Shown here one piece after another: positions 12,386-25,999 of a stretch of 64,000 bases of DNA (positions are counted from its first letter, which is position 1; each line of letters begins with the position of its first letter). A program made the position numbers and the translations under genes. The stretch spans positions 372,001 through 436,000 of the forward strand of contig KV419395.1 in assembly GCA_001630475.1 (NCBI GenBank), read 5' to 3'. Source of the stretch: Sistotremastrum niveocremeum HHB9708 (Eukaryota; Basidiomycota; Agaricomycetes; Sistotremastrales; Sistotremastraceae). A model generated the notes under the pieces. It searched no databases, was not told the origin of the DNA, and worked only from the letters and a program-made list of their open reading frames with translations.

Positions 12386-13581
12386 GTCTTTAGTTTCGAA
12401 AGGTGTGGTGATGGTAAGGTGTTAAGTCTGAAATTTTAGACGATTGCTTGCAGCCCCCGTATATATACGCCGGATGTCGCTTATCTAATCACAATCTAAT
12501 CAAGCGCCGGCGGCCAATATCAGCGCTTCCGGTCGGAATGGCCGGATATTTTCCAGGGGCAAGATGCTTTGTTTGAAAATTGAATTGAATTGTAGATACG
12601 ACAGCGAAAGGAACTGAGTAATGAGGTGTACGCTGCGCTCTCGAACGGTGGGAGAACATCGTCAAGACTGAGACCTCTCATGGACGGAGCGCGTCGCTGA
12701 TTCATGTGACGAACGAGGATGACAAATGCAATAACAGCGAGGAGCAGCGACACCAAAGTCAGCAGACGCACTGCGGCAAGGTGATACAGGGGCAATCGAC
12801 CCTAGGCGCATGACCGAAGAGCGGTCACCGCAGGGCGGGCAGCTCTCCAGCATTGACAATTATGTAATGGGCTGTGGAGTAGGCTCAGGTGGACAGGATC
12901 CGGACCAGGATGCAAGCCCCTTTGCGCGTTTCATCCTGGCCTACAGGAGAAGGCACGAAAAAGACACGGTGACCGAGGTAACTTGAGAAATGGAAGAGTA
13001 GGTTTTGAGAACAGTAAAAGATACCGTTGGAAGCCCTCATTAGAAGTTCGAAGCAATTATGGGTTTTTCGGTTGGCCCAGACTGGCTGCTTCAACGGAGT
13101 AAAGACATAGGGACATCAGGAGCACCAGAAAGTTGGGTAATAGCCCTCCGATAGTGGGGAAGCAAGCACTCTGGCCAGAATTGTTACAGCACAGTCTCCG
13201 CGACGAGGGCTGGCCGCAGTGGGAAACCTAAAGCCATACCTGAGGCACCAGGTCAAGTTTTTCGATAGCCTCCGCAAGATGTCCTGTTCGTGTAACCCTG
13301 ACGCGATTCCCAAGAGAATATGGCCCAATTTTCAGACAACATTTGACTTATTGCGACAGTGTGTCAGCATAGTCACAAAAGCAAGCATATCGAAAGAAGA
13401 CCAAACGATGGATTCACAGACTTTGAGTTGCCAGCGCGTTGAAGCATTGATCGTGATGACGGGCGTGGAAGGATGTGACCGGAGTGATCACAGCCGATCC
13501 GCTCCTAAGTCCGCTACCTCCGCTACTCTATCCAATTCTCTGACATGGATGACCCGAGCGTGATCTCTGTCTCTCACCACC
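12386..13581. other. Region without a confident gene upstream of metallothionein and DUF6593 gene A
   Basis: About 1.2 kb. Besides the metallothionein TATA box it contains a minus-strand frame at 12520-12795 that encodes one plausible transmembrane segment (LLTLVSLLLAVIAFVILV). That frame has no in-frame ATG before a stop and no convincing splice to one. Nothing else here could be supported as coding. Confidence 0.4.
12460..12467 (-). promoter_or_regulatory. TATA box of the metallothionein gene
   Basis: TATATATA on either strand, 75-82 bp upstream of the minus-strand metallothionein ATG at 12385. A strong TATA box fits the inducible expression usual for metallothioneins. The spacing leaves room for a short 5' leader. 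Confidence 0.5.
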
Positions 13582-14509
13582 ATGGCAGATCTCCAGCACA
13601 TGCCTTGGTCGCAGTCGGTCGTCACCCTCACACCCGTTGACGAGGGGCTGCCAGGACAAAACTTAGGCGAAGACGACGATGACGAGACGGTCACCTTAGC
13701 GGGAGATCGTGCTATTCCGCAAACGGGCGCCGTGCCAGATCCAGCCAATCCCTCGACGTTTGTGCTTCTCCTTGAGCATGATGATCCCTCAGACACCAGG
13801 ATATATACGACTGATGGACGTACGATGTATACGGTCACGACCCGAGGACAAGGTGCAAGCGAGATGAGCCGTGTCCTGGTGACGTCTTTGAACGATCGAC
13901 TTGGACAGGTACGTGACTTTGTCAAAAGAAATTATGAAAGACTCTAATGCTTGCCTCTTTGATGACTCATAGTCTATTGGCTCGTACATCCGACCCTCTG
14001 GACGGGGCGCCGAAATGGTGACTCTGAACGGTCAGGACCCTGTCAAGAGAGCGTCTTGGTTAGCCTCTGGACGAACTTTTTCGAACAAGTATGCCATTTC
14101 GTGACTCCTCTTGCATCTCTGACCGAACATCGCCAGACTGACGTCGTTCAGACACAATGGCGTGTCGTACAAGTGGGTGACCAAAGAAGAAGATGGCGGG
14201 ATTGCACTCGAGGTAAGCAATCGACTTCTGACTTCCAGAGGCATGTTGCTAATAACCCTTTGATAGCTCCTCGAGGAGGGGATTTCAGTTCCCATTGTGC
14301 GCTTTATCGATTCCAGACGCGACTGGACCGTGCCACCACCCAGGATTGTCATCCAAAAGGCGCGGATCGAGGTTGAGAGCTCTGCTTTGCATATGCTGGA
14401 CATGTGTGTCTTCAGCATGCTGGTTAGCGAAAAGTTAAGACGGGAGAAAGTTCCGTCGTCCAAGGCGATCACGTTTCCACGGAAGGAGACGACCTTTTGG
14501 TATATTTAA
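13582..14509 (+). CDS. DUF6593-like protein A (tandem array copy 1)
   Basis: First of five tandem paralogues. Exons 13582-13908, 13973-14088, 14152-14212, 14267-14509; 248 residues; intron phases 0, 2, 0. An acidic, Pro-containing N-terminus of about 55 residues is followed by a beta-rich core: FVLLLEHDDPSDTRIY, then DGRTMYTVTT, SIGSYIRP, YKWVTKEEDGG. The family ending comes next: FIDSRRDW, then a helix containing SALHMLDMCVFSMLVSEKLR. This order resembles the basidiomycete DUF6593 family (LURP-one/tubby C-terminal-like fold), whose function is unknown. No signal peptide or membrane anchor, so probably cytoplasmic. The start is the first ATG of the frame (CACCATGG context). Family assignment rests on motif memory and is moderately sure. 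Confidence 0.8.
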
Positions 14510-14919
14510 AAAACAAAGGACTCACTGGACTCTTCCCTATGTTTTTATTACAGATAACCCCCTGATGTACATGTACTAGTACGCAACGACGCTGTTGGTT
14601 GGTTTGCAGTTGTAGCAGTGTGTTGTCGTGTTTACCGCGTGAGAAGACAGCGGTTCCTTCGGTCCCGAGAACCAGAAGTACGGATGCTGTTCTTCTCAGG
14701 CCCTGGGCCTGACTTCTCCTAACTTCCTGAACTGAGACGCCGATGTCTGTGAAGGGAACGCTAATGGTTCTGTCCCCGATATACGCGTAACACCGTTCCG
14801 ACGGCACTCACTCTGCCACTTTAGCCTCTCCTCAGGCTCATATATAAGGACAATGGACCCATCGCATCCGTTGCCACCCCTGCATCTCTCTCTTCGTACC
14901 CGCCCTCATCACCTGCCGC
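14510..14919. other. Promoter region of DUF6593 gene B
   Basis: About 410 bases between copies A and B. No coding frame is supported. It contains the TATA box of gene B at 14841 near its downstream end. Confidence 0.5.
14841..14848 (+). promoter_or_regulatory. TATA box of DUF6593 gene B
   Basis: TATATAAG lies 79 bp upstream of the ATG at 14920, followed by a pyrimidine-rich leader. Position and sequence fit a core promoter for gene B. Confidence 0.5.
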
Positions 14920-15841
14920 ATGTCGCACGCAGACTCACCACCCACCTGGAGCCCTTCATTTGAGCTCCCAGCCTACGACACCCTCCCAGACTATGGTGAC
15001 GACGAGGACACGCTCCCCCTCGCTGACCAATTCAACCCTTCTGTCAGCCACGCCTCGTTCTCAGAGCTGCCTGCGGATAGCATTTTCACTCTCACATTCA
15101 AATACGACGACCCTTCCAATACAAAATTGACAACTGTGGATGGCTACACGCTATACAGTGCATCAACTCAAATAGAAGGCGTCAAAGATACTCAAGTACT
15201 CGCGACTCACATAACAGGACGCCGTGATAAAGTACGTAAGACATCGCCCTGACTCTTGCAACGAGCCTCATTATGGACTAGGTTATCGCGTCGTACCTGC
15301 GTGGGCGAGATCCGGACGATATGCTAGTCTTGGGTGGTATGCCACCCATGAAGCGCTCATCCTGGCTCGTACCTGGACGAGGCTATTCAAAATCGTTCGT
15401 CTCCTGTTTCCAATGAGTTTTCATATGCTTATCCTCCTGCAGCGCAGGGACGTTTCATCACAATGGAAAGAGATACACATGGATGATTAAAAAAGAGGAT
15501 CATAACACCACCCTTGAGGTATGACTTTTCCGCGGCCCATCCGTCCCTCGTCCTCATTGTCTTTTGTCCCAAAGCTCTTCGCAGGCAACAACAAAATTCC
15601 AATGGCAAGATTCAAAGATTCGCGACGCGACTGGTCAATCCCTCCACCAGCCCTCGTGATTCAAAAAGCACGGCTCGAGCTGCAATCCTCAGCTCTTCAC
15701 ATGCTGGATGCTGTGGTGATCAGTCTTCTGCTGGCAGAACGACTGCGGAGATCGAAGGGACTGAAATCGAGTCGCGGTCATCTGAGTGGCCGTGAGACAA
15801 CTCTGCGGATGGAGAGAGTTGTTCGGGCAGTCTATGTGTGA
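14920..15841 (+). CDS. DUF6593-like protein B (tandem array copy 2)
   Basis: Exons 14920-15231, 15282-15394, 15443-15518, 15575-15841; 255 residues; intron phases 0, 2, 0 at the same places as copy A. N-terminal 65 residues are Pro/Asp-rich (LPDYGDDEDTLPLADQF). Core: FTLTFKYDDPSNTKL, THITGRRDK, VIASYLRGRDPDDM, then NGKRYTWMIKKED. Ending: FKDSRRDWSIPPPALVIQKA, then ALHMLDAVVISLLLAERLR. Closest in sequence to copies A and C. Function unknown. The third exon is easily missed because other frames run open across it; the splice placing AGTFHHNGK in frame is supported by alignment to the paralogues. Confidence 0.8.
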
Positions 15842-16621
15842 GAGATTTTCCAGGCTCCTGTTTCTTTGGTGTTTCACTTGGTTCGTCTGCTGCATCTATC
15901 GTGTTCTATGTATCTGTATTGTATCTTTCACCGTGTCTTCTCTGTTTCTCATCCCTAGACGTCAGCTCCTCTGGATCAGCAAGCAATGTAAATAGCTTCA
16001 TAATGCATTCTATGCATCGTAATACCACTCATTTATTCGCATCACTTTTCCGGTATTTTAAGGATCATTCACCTTTCCGTTGCTGTAGAGATTTATCCTG
16101 CTGTCGGCAGAGCCGTGCACACGACTGCGAATAAGCTGCCGGAACGTGTCGCCGCGGCGCCGAACTCACTGGCAAGCCACAAACACCATCTGATGCATCT
16201 CATCTCTATCTGGCAATCATGGCTGAGAATGGGCAACCAAAATCCCATGCTCTGCTTATTTCCGCCTTGACACTCGATCAAGAGCAGCTGCGGTAATCTG
16301 AGGGGCACTGCAATCTCCATATACAGAATAATCAGTCTCCATCCAGTGCGTCGGCAGTAAACTTCGCGATCGACTCAACATTTATTTGGGTCAATCTGGG
16401 TCTAGCTATATAAATGCTATAGGCTACTGTGGTCGCCGCGGATTTATTGGAGGATTTAGAGTCTTGTGTGTGAAACTCGTCATGATGGAGTCGGAACTTT
16501 GGCGAACAAATGTGGAGACCGTGCCCGCGCCACCTCCGTACAATTCAATCGACTACTTAATCATGGATACCCATCCAAAGCGGGCACCCGACCTTATCTC
16601 ATCACTCTCCTCTCAACGACC
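15842..16621. other. Region between DUF6593 genes B and C
   Basis: About 780 bases. It carries a TATA-like TATATAAAT at 16407-16415, some 207 bp upstream of the gene C start codon, implying a long leader or an unseen upstream exon. An ATG frame near 16484 is out of frame with the gene C exon. No gene is supported. Confidence 0.4.
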
Positions 16622-17598
16622 ATGGCCTTGTACGACCCGGACCCCCCTCCCAGCTTTCCTGGCACTCCCCTCCTCGAGTCAGGAGCATTCGATAGCTTCC
16701 GTTCTTTGGAGGCTTTACCGGCTTATGGGGATGAACTCGAAACACATCCCTTGTCTTACTCAGGCTTTTATTCGTCCCCGGACGAATCACCGTCCGAAAT
16801 TCCATCTCAATCTGCCTTCGTCCTGAAATTTACACGAGATGACCCGTATCACACACAAATCACCAATGCCGCTCGACAAGTCCTGTATACGACTTCTACA
16901 CGGCCACTTGGCGGGCCAAAGGGTACCCAGGTTCTTTCTACGCATATCACGGGACGTCGAGATCAGGTAAGACCTTTGATTTACGCGTGGAGGAAAACTA
17001 TATTTGAAAGGTCATCGCATCGTATCTCAGATCTGAAGGACGTGGATGGCGGCATAACGACACGATCGCGTTCGAATCCAAGCCTCCCAGAAGACGTTCT
17101 TCGTGGCTGTCAACAGGCTTGACTTCTAAAACGTACGCTTTCGCCCCTGTTCACTTGCTCCGCGCTCGTAGGACTAAAACAAGGTTGTAGTGCCGCAAAT
17201 TTTGTTCACGATAGAAAGTCTTATAGGTGGATGTGCAAACCGGATGGACGTAATGTGACTTTGGAGGTGCGTTCCCCCACTCCTTGAACGCCGAGATTCC
17301 AGCGCTGACTCTGGCTTCGATTCAGCTGTTCGAAGGGGATTCAAAGTCACCAATAGCTCGCTTCCTTGACTCAAGACGAGATTGGTCTGCCGACCCCTCC
17401 AATCTGGTCATCCGAAAAGCTCGAATGGAGATACAACCCTGCGCACTTCACATGCTTGACATTTGTGTGATCAGCCTGCTCATCACCGAAATCCTTCGTC
17501 GCGCGAAACATGTTACTCCCACCAAAGGGATGTTGAGCGACCGGGAGATGAACCGCAGGGTGCAAAGTGCTTTGCAATCTATTGGGAGGAGTGCATAG
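16622..17598 (+). CDS. DUF6593-like protein C (tandem array copy 3)
   Basis: Exons 16622-16966, 17011-17132, 17191-17266, 17326-17598; 271 residues, the longest copy; intron phases 0, 2, 0. The start MALYDPDPPPSF is the first ATG in frame. The N-terminus is Pro/Ser-rich, about 75 residues. Core: FVLKFTRDDPYHTQI, STHITGRRDQ, VIASYLRSEGRG, KSYRWMCKPDG. Ending: LFEGDSKSPIARFLDSRRDW, then ALHMLDICVISLLITEILRR and a basic tail. Exon 3 uses the TTGTAG acceptor at 17190, which restores the frame expected from copies A and B. Function unknown. Confidence 0.8.
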
Positions 17599-17865
17599 CA
17601 CTATAGCTCCTTGTGTTCTTGGTTGCATCGTATGCAGGAACGTGGAATGGAAAAGGACAATTGGTCAGGATGATTGGTTATGTAACATATACACGCTGTA
17701 CAATCCCTTCTCGTCAGATGCTTCTCGGTACCTCAATATATTATTATTTCTTACTTTCCACTCAGTAAATTGTTCCACGCTGGTCCGTGGCAGTGAGGTT
17801 CAGAGACCAGGCGCTGCATATAACCTGGTTTGTCATGAATACTCGAGCTCGTCTACTTGACCATC

Positions 17866-18967
17866 ATGTGTATCGCTGTGTGGACCCTTTCACATCCCTC
17901 TTACGCCCTGTATGTTATCAACCACTTCTCCTTCAGCCTATCTTGCTAACCTCCCGAAACAGGGTACTAGCAGCTAATCGGGACGAGCATCTTGATCGAC
18001 CAACTGTCCCTGCGCAATTCCATAACTTTGGCGAACACAACGAGGGATCAGAGACTGAGATCGGCCATATCCTGTCTGGAGTAGACACACGAGCTGGAGG
18101 GACATGGTTTGGAGTCAACCGATCTGGCGATGTTGGCTTGCTGTGCGTCCCTCGTCGATCTCTTTGAAGAACCATCAGCTTATTAGAACTAAAGGACAAA
18201 TATCACTGAAACTCCCAGAAAATGGACATCGTCTCGCGGACATCTTGTCTCTCGGTTTCTCTTACACTCTCATGCTAAGGACGGTTCTGAGGATCCGTTG
18301 CACGATTTCATCGACGTAGCGACCTCCAATGAAGAACGATACGCCGGGTTCAATCTTGTCTTGTTTTCTCCAACGAAATCAGACAACCCCGAAGACAGAA
18401 TCTCATACAAGGCGACTCTTCTCACCAACCATGGAGGTGGAGGGGATATAGTGTCGAAATCCCTAGATGGACTCACCGCGAACAGCTTGCCTTCTCAGAC
18501 GTTGGACAAACGGGGCACGATAAATCTGGGATGTGTGTCGAATGGTGCCGAGAACCTGTCAGAATGGCCGAAGGTTAAGAAGGCCCGACAATCTCTGCAA
18601 GAGATCCTGGATGAACCTCATCTTTCGGAAGAAGACTTGACCGAACGTCTCTTCCAACTCCTGCAGTCCGTCGCCTTTATTTCCCCACTCGCGTTCATTT
18701 CTGACATCTTTCGGTATGTTTAGATGGGAACCTCCTGTGAAACCTGAGAAGCCCCGAGATACCATTCTCGTCGCACCGATTCACATTCCACGCATTGGCT
18801 CGAATGGGCTATATGCGACTCGCCTGTCTTCTATTATTCTGATCACACATTCGGGGGACGTTTTATTCATTGAAAGAGATATCTTTATCCCTGGAGACGC
18901 TGTTGATGTCTCCTCGGTGCCAAGGGCACCCTCGAGCAGTCAACGTGTTTTCAGATTTCGGATATAG
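17866..18967 (+). CDS. TANGO2: TANGO2/NRDE family protein
   Basis: About 310 residues. Starts MCIAVWTLSHPSYAL with Cys at position 2, as in all family members, then the NRDE signature (AANRDEHLDRPT) split by the first intron (17910-17962). Further family blocks: LSGVDTRAGGTWFGVNRSGD, a spliced TNITE, FNLVLFSP, LTNHGGGG, LSNG-like GCVSNGAENLSEWPKV, and a C-terminal YATRLSSIILITHSGDVLFI followed by ER. TANGO2 proteins affect Golgi/ER organisation and lipid and heme handling; the biochemical activity is unsettled. The gene lies inside the DUF6593 array on the same strand, with its own upstream TATA-like sequence (near 17817), and shares no sequence with its neighbours. A read-through of the last intron would stop at about 18721; the downstream exon restores the C-terminus. 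Confidence 0.9.
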
Positions 18968-19754
18968 TGATCTGGGATCGATGTAGAATCGCGCTCTTAT
19001 CTTTGGGGTTCAGATTTATGTACTACCTGATTACGATTCCTGTGAGCTTCTGCTGCTATATTCGAGGACGCTCGCCCCTTGCGTGCCTTCGGCGTTTACA
19101 TCATGACGTCATCACCGGCGCCTATCGGAGTTTCGAGGCTCGACTGAGCTTTCGAGTCGTCCGCATTGTGCAAGGCGTCGGATTTTTGTCAGGTTCTATA
19201 CCCTAAAGCTTCATGGGGTAGAGCTTAAAGTCTCCGATATTTCGGAGAAATCCTGAAATTCTGCGCTGGAGAAGTCGCCGACTTGTAGCCTTGTCTCGAT
19301 CCATTTTCGGAAGCAAAACCAGGGCTAGTTTCCCGCAGACGCACTTCTCTATCTAGGGCATATTGACGCGTCGATGCTTGTCTTCTTCCCGAAGATCGAA
19401 AGTGATCGCGGAAGCCCCTGCACCTAAATTGCACCCTAGCTCTATCTGTTCCTATGCTGAGATCTTCCGAACCAGCTTCGGCTCCACCTATGACTGCATC
19501 TCTGTTTTGTTTGATTTTGTTTGAACATGTCAGTGCCCAGAAACGCGCTGTATATATGACGGTCGCAGCGTCATATTGTCGGAGTCCTGCGGTGTGGGGC
19601 ATATATGCAACGAATTTGCTTTAAAAGTGTCTTGCTTTAGACACGCGATGGCATCTTCGCCGCTCCCGAGGTTGATACCTATACGCCGGCACAAAACGCC
19701 CTGCAATATTATCATATCCTCTCGATAAATCGCATCTACTCCCGACGCAGCGCT
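18968..19754. other. Region between TANGO2 and DUF6593 gene D
   Basis: About 790 bases. TATA-like sequences occur at about 19549 and 19600 upstream of gene D. Open frames on both strands are short and show no family features. No gene seen. Confidence 0.45.
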
Positions 19755-20503
19755 ATGTCTTCAGGAAGCTCCACCCCGACCCCCTCGATTCAACCGCAGT
19801 GGGATTCCAGTGGCGAGCGATTGCGATACGCCTTTGACCGCGATGATCCATGTCGCACCGCAATTCGCGACGAATATGGTCAAATCTTCTATTCAACAAC
19901 GACACAAGAGATCGTCGGGGATCCTGACACTATACTCAACACTTTCATCAAAGATGGCCGGGGGCAGGTAGTGTTCACTAAATCTTCCTTCTCAATACTA
20001 CCTAACGTGCTTAGACCATTGCGACATATTTCAGGCCCTCAAATAAACCTTCGAAGGATTATCTTATCAACGGCTCGATGCCCCCGATCTCACGCGCGTC
20101 GTGGTTGCAATTGAGCTCTTCCTTACAAGTCACGTTCGTTCTTATGATTCAACCTCATTGAAGCAAAGCCCTCAACCGCTAGATACGTCAGATCAGCAAA
20201 GTTTCAACAAAACAAAACATCCTACACATGGTCATGGAACTCAGAAATAGATCAAGATCAATCATTTCAAGAAGTGAGTATCGCCAGCAACGTGCCTATT
20301 TACGAGTCGCTCACTTTCCGTGGGACAAGCTTCATGCAGAGGGTAACTCCTCTCCTCTGATGCGGACGCTATCATCCGGTCATGGAAGAGCTATGACAAT
20401 GCAATTAGAGATGCAAGTATTGCCGAGCGAGCTTACCGACTCGCTCATGGTCTCTCTGTTTATTCTGCTGATATTGAGAAGAGCGGACAAATCTAGCCAC
20501 TGA
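19755..20503 (+). CDS. DUF6593-like protein D (divergent, short tandem copy 4)
   Basis: Exons 19755-19967, 20015-20128, about 20202-20273, 20330-20503; 190 residues, about a quarter shorter than copies A-C. The N-terminal extension is cut to about 20 residues. The core is clear: LRYAFDRDDPCRTAI, YGQIFYSTTT, TIATYFRPSNKPS, TSYTWSWNSE. The fourth exon begins after a GTGAGT...ACAAG intron and ends LTDSLMVSLFILLILRRADK, matching the terminal helix, but the DSRRDW and ALHMLD motifs are gone. The border between exons 2 and 3 is the least certain (donor GTCACG). Apparently intact but diverged; could be a young pseudogene. Confidence 0.65.
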
Positions 20504-21272
20504 GGAACATGAGTATTTTACTTTCGTCAATAATTGTGGGACTTAGGTAGCATGAACCAAATAAATCAGGCTATGTAGCTATTCGTATATCTGGCCTGAA
20601 TTATGCCTTGTCCCGATCCAATAATCAGTTCATCTCTCTGTTGAAGTCGCCCGGACTCAGCCGGGCTCTTCCCCCGCTTGCCGCCAACGGCTGCCTTGGC
20701 CAACTCTCGCATTATTCATGGACTCAATACCAGGTCCATGGCCGATTTCAATTCAACACACACTGCACGCATAGCTCATTATTGTCTTGGCGCAGTTTCA
20801 CAATCTGCCGATGGAAGCGGTCATAGCGGTGCTTCCACCTCGAGTTTTTTTTCGGATTCAAACCAGCAAGCAATTCTCTTTCTTGGACTGCTACTGGCAT
20901 GCCCATAGGAATATCTGCATTATCAAACGACTAAAATGATGCCCAACTCCTTTCCCATGCTCATGAGACTTCGAGGCACCATGAACAGTACGACTTTCAA
21001 TTCAATTCAATCTCTATCTGGAGGCATGCCTGATCGGGAAGGACTCACGGTGTTTCGGTTCCCCTCGGGCTATGCGCAGATCTGGTGCAATCATAGGCTA
21101 CGCCCTATATGTAGGCCATCCCCAGACTGTATTCCGCGGCTGCGGTACCATATCAATCTTCACAACCCTCGAGGCCAGCACACTAGGGCATCGGCTTGCG
21201 TTTCTAGCACGCCCTCTCGCCAGATCATAGCGTGTCCAACAATTCAGAAAACCTTCTCGAACACGGCTCTGC
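20504..21272. other. Region between DUF6593 genes D and E
   Basis: About 770 bases. Several frames of 70-115 codons are open on the plus strand (20678-20908, 20936-21286), but none shows the DUF6593 motifs or another family, and codon use looks random. Treated as promoter and spacer. Confidence 0.4.
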
Positions 21273-22187
21273 ATGGAGAACGATAAATCTAGTGATCGTC
21301 CAGTCGATTCCTCTGTAGCTCAGACCCTTGAAGAGAACCGATCAGCAGAAGCACCACCTTCATATCGTGACTCTGATCGCACATTGACACTTGGCTCCGG
21401 TGCTCAACCCTATCCTCTGTCTCCCGTCACTTTCACGTTAGACCTCTTCGTCGAAGCGAAAGACGATGACATCAGCAACGCTACATTGTCTGCAAGAGAT
21501 GGCAGTGAATTGTTCAAGGTCGTGACGTATCATGCGATTATTGGAGAGGAGAGAGGCGCTGGTACGATTGTCAAAGATGCCTCCGATAGAGTGGGTGAAT
21601 CCCGTTCTGCCTTGGATCTATGGACCGAAATTCATTCTGTGCCAGGTTGTTGGATCACTGTTCAGACCTTACAATCGCAGTCGCCCTGATACAGTCTCTC
21701 TGAAAGGCGAACCATCGATGAAATGCAGGGAGTTTTTCAAAGTTGGTCGACCATTTTCGTCAAAGTCAGTCTTGATATTTTCTTGAAAATTTAAATACCG
21801 TCATAACAGTTGCTTTCCACACAGAGTGGCGTCTTTTGAATACAACGGCAGAAGTTACATATGGCGACGTGAGCGGAGATCTGGAACACTCCAGGTAAGA
21901 TACATATACCAGCGCACGCGTCCCTGCAGCTTAGCGCTTATCATCCACCAAAGCTTTCAGAAGTCGGAACCACGACAGCCCTGGCGAATTTCATCAATCC
22001 ATCTCATACTACCCGGGGATACTCGAATTTGAAGTCACTGCTAGAAATACAACCTGCTACGTTGGAATGGCTGGATATCTTGGTGTTCGGGTTTATTGTC
22101 ATGAGTATAATCAGGGAGAGGACCCCTGTATTCTCCTTCGTCTCGTTGGGGAGGGACCACAAGAAGTACCAGTTCGGAGATGATTAG
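21273..22187 (+). CDS. DUF6593-like protein E (divergent tandem copy 5)
   Basis: Exons 21273-21590, 21646-21764, 21825-21894, 21954-22187; 246 residues; intron phases 0, 2, 0, identical to A-C. N-terminus is charged (APPSYRDSDRTLTLG). Core: FTLDLFVEAKDDDISNATL, VVGSLFRPYNRSRPD, then ASFEYNGRSYIWRRERRSG. Exon 4 must use the CCAAAG acceptor at 21953, not the nearer CTTTCAG, to give LSEV and keep frame. Ending: LLEIQPATLEWLDILVFGF, then IVMSIIRER. The DSRRDW block has become a TRGYSN-like segment. Intron 1 is open in frame and would wrongly add residues if read through. Function unknown. Confidence 0.7.
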
Positions 22188-25034
<2,847 letters not shown>

Positions 25035-25999
25035 TAGAGATTATGGAGAGGATGGTGGAGAGGAGTGGGTCAGAGGGATGATGGCAACGGCTAGCTATTT
25101 ACGGAATTCGCGTTAGTTTGGTTTGGCTTGGTTGTGTTCGCGAGGCTGTGACGATTTTGTGCCCTGTGCACGTTCGCCGAGCATTTATCCAGGGCCGGCA
25201 GTGTCTATATATTGCTGCTATCCAACCATCAATAGCCTCGACACCGCCTCCCGGTTCTTTCATCAGTCCGCCGCAGCTGCTTATCTTATTTTTTCGATCA
25301 CTTTTGAGCCTACCAATCGCTTGTTCCCCGAGGCCCTGCATTCTGAGTCTACTCTTGTCAGCAAACCCATGGCAGCAGCATGCACAGCGTCTAAGACTCG
25401 TTCAAGGTCGAAATTTAGAGTTTAACGAAACGCTGTACTCGCGCTTGACTACCCAACTCATCAATGATCACCACACGTTCGTTCACATCTTATGATAATC
25501 TTCTCCAGCGCGATGGAATGAGTTGCAGCTTACTTTGACTTCCCCAGCGCCCTGATTCAATCATTCGTGCAACCCAGACATTTTTGTTCGTCACCTAATT
25601 TGACGAAGTGCCCCGTTCTAATTATACGTGGAGGGAGACCGGAGGGCTATCTATACTTCTGCAGATCCGGACCCTGGGCCTATGCCCTGCATGCCCGCTC
25701 TTTGCGACCTGCTTTCCGTGCGTCTCACGCTATGACGAGCCCTCGTTCCGTCGAAAGATGCTGCGTCTCCGAAATCGGGCGTTGGTTTACTCTCCTCCAA
25801 ATCCGAACAAACCCGTGTTGCCCATGCCCGGGATGGCCAATGAAACAACTTGGGTCTCCGAAAACATATGAAACGGCGAAATAACCAGACACAAAACAAC
25901 GTTGAATTACATGAGAAAGAGCTACCGGACCCTTATCGACATGAAACACCAAACATACTAATACAGCTGAAAGTCCTTGATTAACCCTGGTAATGCTTG
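25035..25999. other. GFA1 upstream region and sulfite oxidase 3' region
   Basis: About 965 bases. It holds a TATA-like ATATATAG on the minus strand roughly 170 bp upstream of GFA1 and pyrimidine-rich tracts. Frames of up to 125 codons overlap in several phases but have no family features or coherent splice pattern. I see no gene. Confidence 0.45.

Noticed and set aside
12520-12795. Minus-strand 91-codon frame with a strong membrane-like segment
   Set aside because: It starts with TTG, a stop lies just upstream, and no plausible intron joins it to an ATG.
20678-21286. Two open frames that might be a sixth DUF6593 copy
   Set aside because: None of the family motifs (DP core, RRDW, ALHMLD or terminal helix) could be found in any frame.
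25118-25884. Plus-strand frames of 80-125 codons upstream of GFA1
   Set aside because: Overlapping frames in different phases with no domain, no coherent splicing, and several non-ATG starts.
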